A stretch of DNA of 64,000 nt, taken from an uncultured Eggerthella sp. Its GTDB lineage: Bacteria; Actinomycetota; Coriobacteriia; Coriobacteriales; Eggerthellaceae. The stretch lies in the NCBI GenBank assembly GCA_900546175.1, contig URBX01000003.1:1-64000 (forward strand). The letters run 5' to 3'. The notes beneath the pieces are model-generated. The model did no database searches. It saw nothing but the letters and a program-made list of their open reading frames with translations, and was not told where the DNA came from. Below, in pieces: positions 55,220 to 64,000 of this stretch; within the stretch, counting starts at the first letter, position 1, and each line of letters starts with the position of its first letter. The position numbers and the translations under genes were made by a program.

Positions 55220-57763
55220 TTATGCCGATTCCATAACTGACTGCTTGTTTTGCATTTCAATATGGCCCTCTCGTATTTCTTTCACAAACAGATGAACCAA
55301 TCGAGGGTCGAATTGAGAACCTGCTCCCTCTTCAAGAATGCGTAAAGCCTCTTCAAGACTGCGAATATCTTGATAAACGCGCTTAGTGGTAATAGCGTCA
55401 AAAGAGTCTGCAACACACAAAATTCGTGCGCTCAAAGGGATGTCTTCACCTTGAAGCTGGCGTGGATATCCCTTTCCGTCCCAACGCTCATGATGCCCCA
55501 CTACCGCAGGAATTACATAATCCAAGCTTGGCAAATGACGAATAATCGAAACGGCATTTTCGGGATGCTTTTTCATTATTTCGTATTCTTCGTTAGTAAG
55601 GCGATCTTTTTTATTGAGGATGTTTTCTGGGATACCAATCTTTCCAATATCGTGAAGAAGGCCAGCCTCACGGATAATCTCAACAGTATCTTCATCCAGA
55701 TTACAAGCGCGCGCCAAAGCAGAAGCATAATACGCTACGTTGTTTGAGTGTGTAAAGGTGTAGTGATCTTTTGCGTCAATAGCAGCAGCCAATGCATAGA
55801 TTGTGCTTTCGTAACTTGAATACGTTCCTTGACGATCGAGAGTCTTTGGAGCACGTCCTTCTTTTATGTCACTAACAGAAAAGACCTTGATGCCGTTTTT
55901 GCCCTTTTGCTTAACTTGATATACCGACATATCCGCATTAGCAATAAGTTGCTTTACATTGCTTGCGCCAAACGGAATACTGCAAATACCAATACTTGTG
56001 GTGATAATCTTTAAAGCACCCAATTCCTGAGAAGGAGTTCGGTTTAAGTCATAAATCTGACGCTGAAGGTTTTGAGCAAGCTGATAGGCCTTACGAGTGT
56101 CAAAACCAGGCATTAAGATGCCAAATTCTTTTCCACCATAACGTGAAACAGAACAACCTTCCGGTATCGAATGAGAAATAATATCTGCAATATTCTTAAG
56201 CGCTTCATCGCCTACTCGCTCACCATAAAGCTGGTTATAGAGCTTGAAGTCATCAACATTTACAATAATGAGGCTCAACGCTCCAGCAGGATTTGCTCCA
56301 TACAACTCATCAATCAATGACAAGAAATACTTTCGATTAAGCAAGCCAGTCAGATCGTCAGTTTTTGCATCCTTAGCCACGCGTTCATACAAGATACTAT
56401 TGCGAACAGACGAAGCCGTAAGCATCATTATGTTAATCAGATGTTCCTGATCAGCAACGGGTAAACGACGCTCCTTTGAGCGCAAAGTTAAAAAGGCTGC
56501 GCCAAGCAATTCGCCATCATCACGAAGAGGCACAATATAGTCAGCTGAAAGAGCGCTTAAGTATCGCTTTTCTTCTTCCCATAAGCCTCGATATTCGTTA
56601 CTGTGGACAAATTCGTCCATAAACACAGGCTCACTCTGAAGCGCAAACCAATCAAGAATTACGCTGGAAGACTTAACTACCACTCTTCCTACTTCGAAAG
56701 AGCTTGAACTACCTACAATTACTAAGTTACCTGTACTATCCACCGCACACATACGAGCAGCACGAATATCGCGGAAGTCCTTTAATGCTTGTCTGCAGAA
56801 GTAATCGCCTACCTGATAGATTTCCAAGCTGCGCGAAATCTCAGAATGGTATTCCTGCAAGCCGCTTACACGCGCGTTGAAATCACGGAGGAACAGCTTT
56901 TCGCTAATGTGACATACCAACCAATACACCACAACAGCCCAAACCGCAGAAACAATAGCAACAAGAGAGATACTTGCCTGCGAAAACGGAGCAGGCAATG
57001 CCCTAATCCACGCCTCTATAGCAGGAGCAGCAAACAAAACGAAAAACAGTAACGAAATGAAAGAAATTAACGCATAGGTCTTACGAGAAAAAGCCAATGA
57101 CAAAGAAACCAAATGCTTGTAATAGAGAGCAATGAAAACACTTAAAGCAAAGAATGCGCCTCCTACAATATCCAACGGAATACCGCTAAATGGAGGCAGC
57201 ATAATTATTACGTTACCTAAAACTAGAATTGCAGTTCCCAATATAAGGACACGAATAGCCGACGGAGGCATCAGCTGCTTGCGCAAGGTTTCCACTACGT
57301 GACCACCAATAAAGACAAAACACACAGCCAGCAAACCATACATAAGATAAGTACCGATAGTCATGGTATACACAAACGATACTTGTCCATTTTCAAGATA
57401 TACAGGCGTTGGAGCGTCTAAGAACGTGCCCGTAAAGAAGTTTGCTATCAGCATCAGAACAATCAGGCCCGAAATTGCATATTCAACAAGGGAAAACTTA
57501 GTTTCCGCAAACTTACATACCAGCATGTCCATGGTAATTACACCAATCCAGATTCCCACAAATGAAAGGTGATACCAAGGCTCTACCATATCCATAAACT
57601 GAATACGCATAAGAAATGATCCGCCCGACCAGAGAGCCATAAAAGCCAGGAAAACCATAAATGAACGAATTAAATCGTTTTTCTTTGCTGAGATAAAAAT
57701 ACCCAGCATAAATACATAGAGGAAAAAGGTCACCAGAGGGACAATAGCAAATCCGGACATCAT
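55220..57763 (-). CDS. 7TM-GAF-GGDEF-HD-GYP cyclic-dinucleotide protein
   Basis: An 847-residue protein: seven N-terminal helices (1-~250, 7TM/HisKA_7TM-N type), GAF (~320-460), GGDEF-like (~470-630) whose signature is GGKEF (about 543-547) rather than GGDEF, and HD-GYP (~650-835) with 'LLHDIGKIGIPENIL' and 'GHHERWDGKGYP'. The HD-GYP looks active; the altered cyclase signature suggests a GTP-sensing or reduced-activity domain. ATG 57763 overlaps the GH3-like stop (ATGA), showing translational coupling. Last gene of a three-gene operon. Confidence 0.9.
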   Translation of the reverse strand: MMSGFAIVPLVTFFLYVFMLGIFISAKKNDLIRSFMVFLAFMALWSGGSFLMRIQFMDMVEPWYHLSFVGIWIGVITMDMLVCKFAETKFSLVEYAISGLIVLMLIANFFTGTFLDAPTPVYLENGQVSFVYTMTIGTYLMYGLLAVCFVFIGGHVVETLRKQLMPPSAIRVLILGTAILVLGNVIIMLPPFSGIPLDIVGGAFFALSVFIALYYKHLVSLSLAFSRKTYALISFISLLFFVLFAAPAIEAWIRALPAPFSQASISLVAIVSAVWAVVVYWLVCHISEKLFLRDFNARVSGLQEYHSEISRSLEIYQVGDYFCRQALKDFRDIRAARMCAVDSTGNLVIVGSSSSFEVGRVVVKSSSVILDWFALQSEPVFMDEFVHSNEYRGLWEEEKRYLSALSADYIVPLRDDGELLGAAFLTLRSKERRLPVADQEHLINIMMLTASSVRNSILYERVAKDAKTDDLTGLLNRKYFLSLIDELYGANPAGALSLIIVNVDDFKLYNQLYGERVGDEALKNIADIISHSIPEGCSVSRYGGKEFGILMPGFDTRKAYQLAQNLQRQIYDLNRTPSQELGALKIITTSIGICSIPFGASNVKQLIANADMSVYQVKQKGKNGIKVFSVSDIKEGRAPKTLDRQGTYSSYESTIYALAAAIDAKDHYTFTHSNNVAYYASALARACNLDEDTVEIIREAGLLHDIGKIGIPENILNKKDRLTNEEYEIMKKHPENAVSIIRHLPSLDYVIPAVVGHHERWDGKGYPRQLQGEDIPLSARILCVADSFDAITTKRVYQDIRSLEEALRILEEGAGSQFDPRLVHLFVKEIREGHIEMQNKQSVMESA

Positions 57764-59346
57764 AACGACCACACCTGCCCTCCTGAATGGTGAGCAAGAA
57801 GAGAAAGAATTTCTCTTCGAGGAGGATTCATGGCTTCGATAGGAGCACCCGTATACGCCTCATATTGTTTAAATGTTCCACTCTGTACAAAAGTAATACG
57901 GAGTGGCTCCATTCCAAGAATCTTCTTCAGATTGTCGTAATCGTTATCTTGATAGCTGAAATAAACCTCTAAGTGTCTGCGAAGCAATTCTTCGCTTAAG
58001 GCAACGTCTAGCACTTCCTCCGCTTCCATTTCGACATATAAATGAAGGAACGGATGATGAGTTTGTGCATCAAATTCTTTTGCTGCACACCACTGTTTAA
58101 TTGGAAGGCGGGAAAGCGCCACCACTTCTTTTATTGAGTTTTCAGTAATTCGGGTAAAACCCGCAATATCAATAATGGTTGGCACGCGGTCGATATAGCG
58201 GAAACGAGGAAGCGAGGAATGATCTCTCTTATCTCCAATACCAACACAACGATACACGTCCCCCATACGATATCGCGCAAAAACACCGCCTTTAAAAACG
58301 GTTACTATCAGCTCATAGATTCCGCCTGGCTCAACCTGATCCATAGTAAGAGTAGGCATATGTTTATCAGTACGCCTCACGCACTCCAAAGGAAGGAACT
58401 CGTAGAAGCATACGTCGGGGTAAAAATAGAGATCTTTTCGGTTCCACGTTTCTGTTCCCACTAAGCTGCATTCAGTTCCCGCGAAAATCTCCATTGGGCG
58501 AACGCCCCAGAGCTTTTCCAAATCATCTTTATAGCAAGCATTATCAGTACCCGCGCACACAAAACCTTTTAAATCAAAGATGTCTTTTGGATAAACTTCA
58601 CGACCTTCCCTCTTGGCTATTGCCTTAGCCTTCAACATGCGCAAGAGTGCTTTTGCGGAAAGATCCTTTTTAGAGGAGCCTGAAGATTTACCAATCTGGT
58701 TGCTTAAGAAATAGCTAATGCTTCCTAATCCAAAGAAATAATCAATACCTTCTGAAAGCCCCATCTTAATGCCAAGCTTGCTTCTTTCAGAAAAACTCAT
58801 TGAAAGAGTTGTTTCTCGAGGAGGAAGCATCGTAAAGCCATACTCTTCGTCAAGAATTTGGCCCATAAGGCCTGTCAAATAAGGAAGAGGAGCTAAGCCC
58901 GACAGCACATTTTTACCAACCGTGTATGTTTTCCAATCGGTTGCGGTTGAGAAAATAATGAGAGAGCGGGCGTTTCTGTGGAATGTATCAAGCATAGCCT
59001 GAGTGTAAGGAGCACTCTTTATTGGATGCTGGCCACCTTCCCAGGTAGTTTCAATCCAAACTGCTGGCTTTTCGGGAAGCATTTCTTCTCGGCGGCCAAG
59101 TAATATATCTGCATAATCTTCGTAGGTAGTCAAAGGAACTATTCGACGGAATTCTTCAATAGTCTGAGGATATCTTCCTTTAGTAATTTTTTGCCCTAAA
59201 GGACTATCGGTCCAAACCAAAATCTGCTCAGATAAGAGACGATTCTGAATAGTCATATATTGCTCAAGTGAAAGAGTGAGAAAACCGCAGCATTCATCCC
59301 AAAGCTCACTTTGGGTACGAGAAGACACAAACTTATCTTCAGCCAC
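57760..59346 (-). CDS. GH3 auxin-responsive promoter family-like acyl-adenylating enzyme
   Basis: A 528-residue member of the GH3 branch of the adenylate-forming (ANL) superfamily. 'TTYEDYADILLGRREEMLPEKPAVWIETTWEGG' and 'RSLIIFSTATDWKTY' (start of the ATP region), 'EIFAGTECSLVG' (the motif II-like loop), 'GGIYELIVTVFKGGVFARYRMGDVYRCVG' (motif III, Y-R-x-G-D) and 'RVPTIIDIAGFTRITENSIKEVV' support it. Plant GH3s conjugate hormones to amino acids; bacterial ones are uncharacterised. Lies 18 bp after the ICMT-like gene and overlaps the HD-GYP gene by 4 bp. Confidence 0.88.
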   Translation of the reverse strand: MAEDKFVSSRTQSELWDECCGFLTLSLEQYMTIQNRLLSEQILVWTDSPLGQKITKGRYPQTIEEFRRIVPLTTYEDYADILLGRREEMLPEKPAVWIETTWEGGQHPIKSAPYTQAMLDTFHRNARSLIIFSTATDWKTYTVGKNVLSGLAPLPYLTGLMGQILDEEYGFTMLPPRETTLSMSFSERSKLGIKMGLSEGIDYFFGLGSISYFLSNQIGKSSGSSKKDLSAKALLRMLKAKAIAKREGREVYPKDIFDLKGFVCAGTDNACYKDDLEKLWGVRPMEIFAGTECSLVGTETWNRKDLYFYPDVCFYEFLPLECVRRTDKHMPTLTMDQVEPGGIYELIVTVFKGGVFARYRMGDVYRCVGIGDKRDHSSLPRFRYIDRVPTIIDIAGFTRITENSIKEVVALSRLPIKQWCAAKEFDAQTHHPFLHLYVEMEAEEVLDVALSEELLRRHLEVYFSYQDNDYDNLKKILGMEPLRITFVQSGTFKQYEAYTGAPIEAMNPPRREILSLLAHHSGGQVWSL

Positions 59347-59364
59347 TGCTCTTCACCTTCTTTC

Positions 59365-59931
59365 TTAAGCTCTTATGCGAGCACTAACCCGAGGAATAAA
59401 CAAATTTGAATGATTCTTATATTCTTCGTATCCTTCAAGCATTAACGGAAAGGTCCATTTGTCCTGAAAGAGCATATAAGCAACATTACCTAAACAGAGA
59501 AAAATAAACCCAAGAAAGTTGACAAAACTAGGTAAAGCAATCAATAAACCTATGTAAAGGCAACAAAAAAAGAAAACACCTGGATGCCTACACAGAGCAT
59601 ACGCTCCCCCCTCGTACACCCTTCTGCGCTCTCCTGGTTGAGAATAGGTTCCTTTCGGAAGAGAAAAAACCAAAGACCAAAGCATTGCTCCAAAAGAGAC
59701 AACAGTAAGCACTAACCCGACAATAAGAGAACATGAGAAACTTACCAGCTCTAAAGAATTGAGAACAAGAATAAGGGTCGAGACAACAACAAGAACAACG
59801 CCCCCACCGAATAGAAGAGAGGTATGAGCTACCAGGGGCCTACGCACACTTACCCAGTCGTATGCGAAGAAAAGTATGTATGCAAAAACGGCAAGCGTTA
59901 TAGAAAACACTAAGGCCACCGATTCCTCCAC
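59365..59931 (-). CDS. Membrane methyltransferase, isoprenylcysteine carboxylmethyltransferase (ICMT)/PEMT-like
   Basis: A 188-residue protein with five hydrophobic segments. The C-terminal part 'YALCRHPGVFFFCCLYIGLLIALPS ... QDKWTFPLMLEGYEEYKNHSNLFIPR' has the RHP and E-x2-Y signatures of ICMT/PEMT-type membrane methyltransferases (SAM site). Substrate unknown; relatives methylate lipids, isoprenyl-cysteine or small carboxylates. First gene of the operon with the GH3-like and HD-GYP genes. Confidence 0.8.
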   Translation of the reverse strand: MEESVALVFSITLAVFAYILFFAYDWVSVRRPLVAHTSLLFGGGVVLVVVSTLILVLNSLELVSFSCSLIVGLVLTVVSFGAMLWSLVFSLPKGTYSQPGERRRVYEGGAYALCRHPGVFFFCCLYIGLLIALPSFVNFLGFIFLCLGNVAYMLFQDKWTFPLMLEGYEEYKNHSNLFIPRVSARIRA

Positions 59932-60234
59932 TAAAGCCTATAAAAGGCCCCAAAAGACTGACTTTTTTTCAACATAGAATAACCATGAAGTATTGAATTT
60001 CCCCCCAAGCCAAAAGAATACTTCTTTTGCACCAAAGAGAAAAGACTCTTTAATGAGTCTTTTGCTTATAAAAACCATTCATTTTTTTAATAACGTGTTT
60101 GTCTTTCCTGCTTTTAGCCTCTCAAGCTTTCTATACTCAAGCTCACGCCTGAGACAAACAAAACATCTTTACATACCTAAGAAACCGGCACAAAACAAGT
60201 TAGCAACAAGAATACGTAAGCCACACAAAAACGC
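59932..60234. other. 303-bp gap with two adjacent hairpins
   Basis: No gene. CAAAAGAA (60011-60018) / TTCTTTTG (60022-60029) and the terminator at 60040-60063 lie side by side; the remaining bases include the ICMT-like promoter region near 59940. Confidence 0.5.
60040..60067. terminator. Terminator downstream of degV
   Basis: AAAAGACTC (60040-60048) / GAGTCTTTT (60055-60063) with TTTAAT loop. Self-contained A and T runs let it act on both strands; the DegV gene ends at 60235 on the minus strand. Confidence 0.7.
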
Positions 60235-61074
60235 TTAGCAGTATGAAATAATTAAGCCGTTTCTCTCAGCGTAGAAGCTGTCTAATCCACGTGTTTCATA
60301 AATGGACGTTTGAGCGCTTGGCCAATTCTCAACAATAAGATCGGACAACTTTTTAGCTAACTCAGGATTAAAGCAATGGCTAATAACTACATTTCCGCCC
60401 GAGAAACCTTTATCTTCCATTTCTTGAACAATCATCTTCAAAACGCCCTTTTTGCCCTTTGCTTTACCAACCATTTCAATGGTTCCTTCAGAAGATGCTC
60501 TACCAACCCCCCAAATAGGCAAATGGGTAGCGATAATGCCTACCGTCTTTGAAACACGACCATTCTTTGCCAAATTGCCAAAAGATGAAAGAGCAAAAAC
60601 GGTATTACAGGCATCAACGTATTTACGAAGATGAACAACAATATCTTCGAGGGATTCCCCTTGAGCGCGCCACTCCAATAAGCGATCAATCAAAATAATG
60701 ATGCCTGGGCCTGTTGAGAAGCTATCAATAACTTCAATTTTCTTTTCAGGATACTTTTCCTGAATCATTTCTCGCGCAGACTCAGCGCTGTTATGACTGC
60801 CAGAAAGATTTGAAGAAATGGTAAAAGCAATAACTTCGTTGGCTTCTTCAAATTTGCTTGCCCATGACTGAGGAGAAGGACATGCCGAACTTCCCAACTC
60901 TTTACAATTCTCCATATCTGTTACGAAATCTTCTAAAGCAAGAGATTCGTCGTCAACATAGTGTTTTCCACCAATGAGCATAGAAAAAGGAACGGTTTCT
61001 AAGAACACTTCTCCTTTAACTAGTTCAGTATCGTAGAGATCACTGGAAGAATCACAAACAAGCAATAAGGACAT
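60235..61074 (-). CDS. DegV family fatty-acid-binding protein
   Basis: A 279-residue DegV (FakB-like) protein: 'LLLVCDSSSDLYDTELVKGEVFLETVPFSMLIGGKHYVDDE' (3-43) and 'AFTISSNLSGSHNSAESAREM' (the conserved T-I-S-S-x-L-S-G-S/T motif that holds the carboxylate), 'SFSTGPGIIILIDRLLEW'. Such proteins present fatty acids to FakA kinase; no fakA is in the window. ATG 61074 (GGAGACC upstream) preferred to ATG 61086. Confidence 0.9.
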   Translation of the reverse strand: MSLLLVCDSSSDLYDTELVKGEVFLETVPFSMLIGGKHYVDDESLALEDFVTDMENCKELGSSACPSPQSWASKFEEANEVIAFTISSNLSGSHNSAESAREMIQEKYPEKKIEVIDSFSTGPGIIILIDRLLEWRAQGESLEDIVVHLRKYVDACNTVFALSSFGNLAKNGRVSKTVGIIATHLPIWGVGRASSEGTIEMVGKAKGKKGVLKMIVQEMEDKGFSGGNVVISHCFNPELAKKLSDLIVENWPSAQTSIYETRGLDSFYAERNGLIISYC

Positions 61075-61244
61075 TCTGGTCTCCATACAGACGAATACTT
61101 TTACCTATCTAAAAGTAGAATACTTTCTTCTGGTAATGTTCTGGTAAACCAAATGAGGACAAAGTTTACATTTAATTTACGTAAAAACTCCATGCTTTTT
61201 CATGCATCCGAATCCGACTACTTACCCAAAGCTCATTAAGTAAC

Positions 61245-62408
61245 TTATTTCGCAGAAGAGGTGTTTTTTGGGAGCGTAACAAAAAAGGCACTTCCTTGCC
61301 CTACGGCACTTTCAACCGTAATGAAACCTTTACATAACTCAATAATTCTGCTGCAGATAGAAAGCCCTAATCCAAGGCCTTGCGCCGACCTACTGGAATC
61401 CCCTTGGAAGTACGGATCAAACAAATGGGCTTGGGTTGCTTGAGACATTCCTTCTCCAGTATCACGCACACAAACAAGCACCGAATTTGGGCTCTCTTCC
61501 AAAGTAAGAGTAATTGTGCCCCCCTCAGGCGTGTATTTAACTGCATTCGTTAGAAGATTGAGCCAAAGATGAGACATGATTTCTTTATTGCCTTCAAAAT
61601 CCACATCGGGGAGATCGCTTTCAAAGTCCTGATGTTTTCCCATCCAAGCGCCCGAACAAATAATGGCACATTGACGAAGCTGTTCGCCAAGGTTATACAC
61701 TTCAGTTTCTCCAATGCGTTGCTGGTTTGAAAGCTTCGAGAGAAAAATAGTATTAGAGGCAAGAGTGGAAAGGCGCTCCGATTCATCGCGAATAATAGTG
61801 AGATATTCCTGCTGTTGCTCTTTAGAGAGATCTTTCTCTAACAACAATTCAGCAAAACCACCAATAGAAGCAATAGGTGTCTTAAATTCGTGAGAATAGT
61901 TGTTAATAAAATCATTTTGCAACAGCTGAACACTGGCAAGTTCACTGGTCATCTTGTTGAAGTTCTCGTATACACCTGCCATAGGATCACGCGGATGATA
62001 CTCAATTCGATACTGAAAATCTCCATTTGCAACACTGAAAATTGCTTCCGACAGGGTGTCAATCTCTTTAAATCTGCTTCTATAGATATAGGTATTAACC
62101 GAAACTAACGCAATAACCATAAGAAATAGCGTGCCAAGGATTTCATACAGTGCTGCCAGGAAGGTGTCTTCCACGCCTGCAATTTCCGTAACAAGCCACG
62201 TCATGAGCGAGTACGAAGCAACCGAAACCGCAACAATGATAACTCCCTGCACAATTACCTGAGGAAGGTTGCGCTTTAAAAAAACTTGCGCTTGTTCTTT
62301 TGCTTTAAGAAATTCTGTTGTAGCTTGGTTTGCCTGCTCTTTTGCCTGCTCTTTTACCAAATCTCGAACCTGATACGCTTGATTTTTAGCCTTTGTTGTT
62401 TGCTTCAT
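61245..62408 (-). CDS. Sensor histidine kinase
   Basis: A 387-residue kinase with a charged cytoplasmic N-terminal helix rich in KEQA (to ~48), two membrane segments (~50-75, ~82-108), HAMP, HisKA with His173 ('NNYSHEFKTPIASIGGFAEL') and HATPase_c ('LLTNAVKYTPEGG', 'VRDTGEGM', 'GLGLGLSICSRI'). With almost no extracytoplasmic loop (about 5-6 residues) it belongs to intramembrane-sensing kinases, typical beside ABC exporters for cell-envelope stress. Overlaps the response-regulator gene by 23 bp. Confidence 0.92.
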   Translation of the reverse strand: MKQTTKAKNQAYQVRDLVKEQAKEQANQATTEFLKAKEQAQVFLKRNLPQVIVQGVIIVAVSVASYSLMTWLVTEIAGVEDTFLAALYEILGTLFLMVIALVSVNTYIYRSRFKEIDTLSEAIFSVANGDFQYRIEYHPRDPMAGVYENFNKMTSELASVQLLQNDFINNYSHEFKTPIASIGGFAELLLEKDLSKEQQQEYLTIIRDESERLSTLASNTIFLSKLSNQQRIGETEVYNLGEQLRQCAIICSGAWMGKHQDFESDLPDVDFEGNKEIMSHLWLNLLTNAVKYTPEGGTITLTLEESPNSVLVCVRDTGEGMSQATQAHLFDPYFQGDSSRSAQGLGLGLSICSRIIELCKGFITVESAVGQGSAFFVTLPKNTSSAK

Positions 62409-63075
62409 CGGCAATATCCACCTTATAGCCCAAACCTTTTACGGTCACAATGGAAAACTCTTCGATATCGGCAAGTCTGTTTCGCAATCGACTGATGTGG
62501 GTCTTTACCGTCTCTTCCCCGCTTTCTGAAGCAATGCCCCAAACCTTATCCATAAGTTGTCGTTTAGAGAAAATTTGACCAGGATAAGAAAGCATCTGAA
62601 AGAGCAGATCGAACTCTCTTCGAGGAAGTTCGATATATTCTTGATCGGAGTAAACTGCATATCGCTCAGAATCAACTGTTACATTTCCAACTGTGATTTT
62701 TCTACTTTCAGAAATGCCTGAACGGCGAAGAAGCGCTGCTACGCGCCAGAGTAACTCTTCAGAATTAAAAGGTTTCGTAAGATAATCATCCGCTCCTAGC
62801 TCAAAGCCAAGGCGTTTTGAATCAAGCGTTTCTTTAGCAGTAAGCATAAGGAAAGGAGTGTTCACCCCTTCTTTGCGAATGGTTTCAAGTAACTCATACC
62901 CATCCATTCGCGGCATCATAATGTCCGCCACGATAAGATCAATGCCACCATGGCGGACCAATTCCAATGCCTCAAGACCGTCGCTTGCGGTAAGAACGTT
63001 ATACTTGCCCGACAGGCGAGCAACCGTAAGCATTCTCATACTTCTATCGTCTTCAACAACTAATACGGTTGCCAT
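62386..63075 (-). CDS. OmpR-family response regulator
   Basis: A 229-residue regulator: receiver with Asp9-Asp10, phosphoacceptor Asp51 ('LIVADIMMPRMDGYELL'), 'DDYLTKPFNSEEL', and winged-helix DNA-binding domain ('LPRREFDLLFQMLSYPGQIFSKRQLMDKVWG'). Paired with the intramembrane-sensing kinase. An ABC-2 permease gene lies 160 bp upstream in the same direction and may be its target. Confidence 0.94.
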   Translation of the reverse strand: MATVLVVEDDRSMRMLTVARLSGKYNVLTASDGLEALELVRHGGIDLIVADIMMPRMDGYELLETIRKEGVNTPFLMLTAKETLDSKRLGFELGADDYLTKPFNSEELLWRVAALLRRSGISESRKITVGNVTVDSERYAVYSDQEYIELPRREFDLLFQMLSYPGQIFSKRQLMDKVWGIASESGEETVKTHISRLRNRLADIEEFSIVTVKGLGYKVDIADEANNKG

Positions 63076-63235
63076 AATTCGTCCCTTCGCTCACAGCAAT
63101 TCGGATTGCAAAATAGTATGCCTATCATTCTTTTTCGAATTATATCCTGTGTGAGGAACTATTGGATATTTCCACGATAGGATTCATCATATTGAAAATG
63201 AGAAATATCCACTTTGTTGGGTTACGAAAAATCTC

Positions 63236-63952
63236 TTACAACTCTCGTGTTGAATAGAAACGCATGCTCAACATGAGGCTTATTCCGTAGATAACAAAAC
63301 CTACTACCAACGCAATTAATCCAATTACTACTTGGTCCTGAGCAAAAATCTCAACAATGATTACTTCTGGATTCATAAAGGAACCGAACGCTACGATAGT
63401 TGCAATAATAAGAACAGCCACGATAGGAATGTACCTACCTGCTTTTTCCATACCAAACTTAAACGCAAGCGGATACTGAATAGAATTGCAAACAAGAAGC
63501 ATGATAGTTATCGAAATTCCTGCAACAAATACCGCGGACAGGAAATCTGCCATCATTCCCTGTCCAAACAGAAGCGAAGTTTCTGCGAAAGCGCCTTCGA
63601 TACCTAACACTCCGCCTGCACTATACGCAACACCTAATACTAAAAGAAGCGATGCAAAACCACACAACAAACCAACAACCATGAACACCAATGCAGAAAC
63701 GTAGCGACCTCTTACAATTTGGCTACGCGAAAAAGGCATAGCTAAACGATAGTTTTCCCAATTGTTCTGGCTATCCCACAAAGGCATTCCAACACAGTGG
63801 CCAAAGGCAAGAATTGCATAGGCGCAGGAGAATGCCATAAGAGGCTCATCGCAAACAAGACCGCAAAAGGCGCCGATAACAATAGCTAAAAGAATCTGAG
63901 CAACAATTCCACTCCGCGCAATTAACACATCAGACACTACTTGCTTAATCAT
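63236..63952 (-). CDS. ABC-2 type transporter permease
   Basis: A 238-residue membrane protein with six hydrophobic segments, start ATG 63952 overlapping the upstream ATPase stop (ATGA). 'WENYRLAMPFSRSQIVRGRYVSALVFM' near residues 63-90 is the conserved cytoplasmic loop of the ABC-2_membrane_5/EcsB-like group often found with antibiotic-peptide or stress-linked exporters. Works with the ATPase encoded upstream (partly outside the window). Confidence 0.8.
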   Translation of the reverse strand: MIKQVVSDVLIARSGIVAQILLAIVIGAFCGLVCDEPLMAFSCAYAILAFGHCVGMPLWDSQNNWENYRLAMPFSRSQIVRGRYVSALVFMVVGLLCGFASLLLVLGVAYSAGGVLGIEGAFAETSLLFGQGMMADFLSAVFVAGISITIMLLVCNSIQYPLAFKFGMEKAGRYIPIVAVLIIATIVAFGSFMNPEVIIVEIFAQDQVVIGLIALVVGFVIYGISLMLSMRFYSTREL

Positions 63953-64000
63953 CGTACTTCTCCTTTCAACATAATGCGCATGTAATCTTCAATAGTGCAG
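63949..64000 (-). CDS. ABC transporter ATP-binding protein, C-terminal end (partial)
   Basis: Only the last 16-17 codons are in the window, reading TIEDYMRIMLKGEVR and stop TGA at 63951-63949. The pattern '-IEDYMRIMLKG' matches the end of ABC-2-associated ATPases ('LEDIFL..M.G'), and the stop overlaps the permease start by 4 bp. An AAAGGAG for the permease lies within it. Confidence 0.6.
   Translation of the reverse strand, partial: CTIEDYMRIMLKGEVR

Overview
The window looks like chromosome from a low-to-mid GC member of the Coriobacteriia, near Lancefieldella/Atopobium/Olsenella. I infer this from the gene mix (ATP-type PEPCK, a MurT-like ligase, BspA-like surface-protein debris, an AT-leaning backbone); no rRNA or other taxonomic marker is present, so this is a guess at class level. 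No tRNA, rRNA, CRISPR array, integrase or intact insertion sequence was seen.

Two compartments are obvious. Positions 1 to about 20,140 are GC-rich and GC/CGC-codon biased. From about 20,200 to the end the DNA is clearly AT-richer with different codon choice. The GC-rich part holds a siderophore/haem-type ABC importer (81-2928); a MerR-controlled redox cluster with a flavodoxin-like reductase, a frameshifted carboxymuconolactone decarboxylase-cupin gene and a dienelactone-hydrolase-like enzyme (3027-5914); a small accessory cassette (XRE repressor, ImmA-like peptidase, DUF4417 protein, a His/Cys caspase-like toxin candidate and a zinc-ribbon/L7-L12-like partner, 6500-9127); debris of a BspA-like gene and of an unknown minus-strand gene; and a defence operon (RHH regulator, HsdM, an unknown AT-rich gene, HsdS, HsdR, GmrSD-like DUF262/DUF1524 protein, 11410-20070).

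The junction at 20.1-20.9 kb is scrambled. It carries the 3' part of an M20 dipeptidase gene with a G7 frameshift and an orphan copy of the last 50 bp of cysK. The true cysK 3' end lies 3 kb away, so the repeat brackets a segment with an unknown gene, a rhodanese and a CoA-disulfide reductase.

From 24 kb on the backbone is orderly: an MFS exporter, a polar amino-acid ABC system whose permease carries an extracytoplasmic beta-rich domain, a Pit/DUF47 phosphate system, small metabolic and repair genes (Spx/ArsC-like, NAD(P)HX dehydratase, small alarmone hydrolase, methyltransferase, SDR), a PhoBR-like two-component pair with Ppx/GppA, a receiver-HD-GYP protein with an Hpt protein behind a poly-G tract, peptidase U32, a C26 hydrolase, MurT, a BmrR-like regulator, YgiQ radical SAM, a GntR/DUF1648 pair, a ZIP transporter and PEPCK. 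The last 10 kb has an XRE regulator fused to a superoxide-reductase-like domain, a three-gene operon (ICMT-like membrane protein, GH3-like adenylating enzyme, 7TM-GAF-GGDEF-HD-GYP protein), DegV, and a two-component system downstream of an ABC-2 transporter that runs off the end.

The most promising places for new biology are the GH3/HD-GYP/ICMT operon, the XRE-superoxide reductase fusion, the unknown gene inside the hsd operon, and the 8.3-9.1 kb toxin-partner pair.
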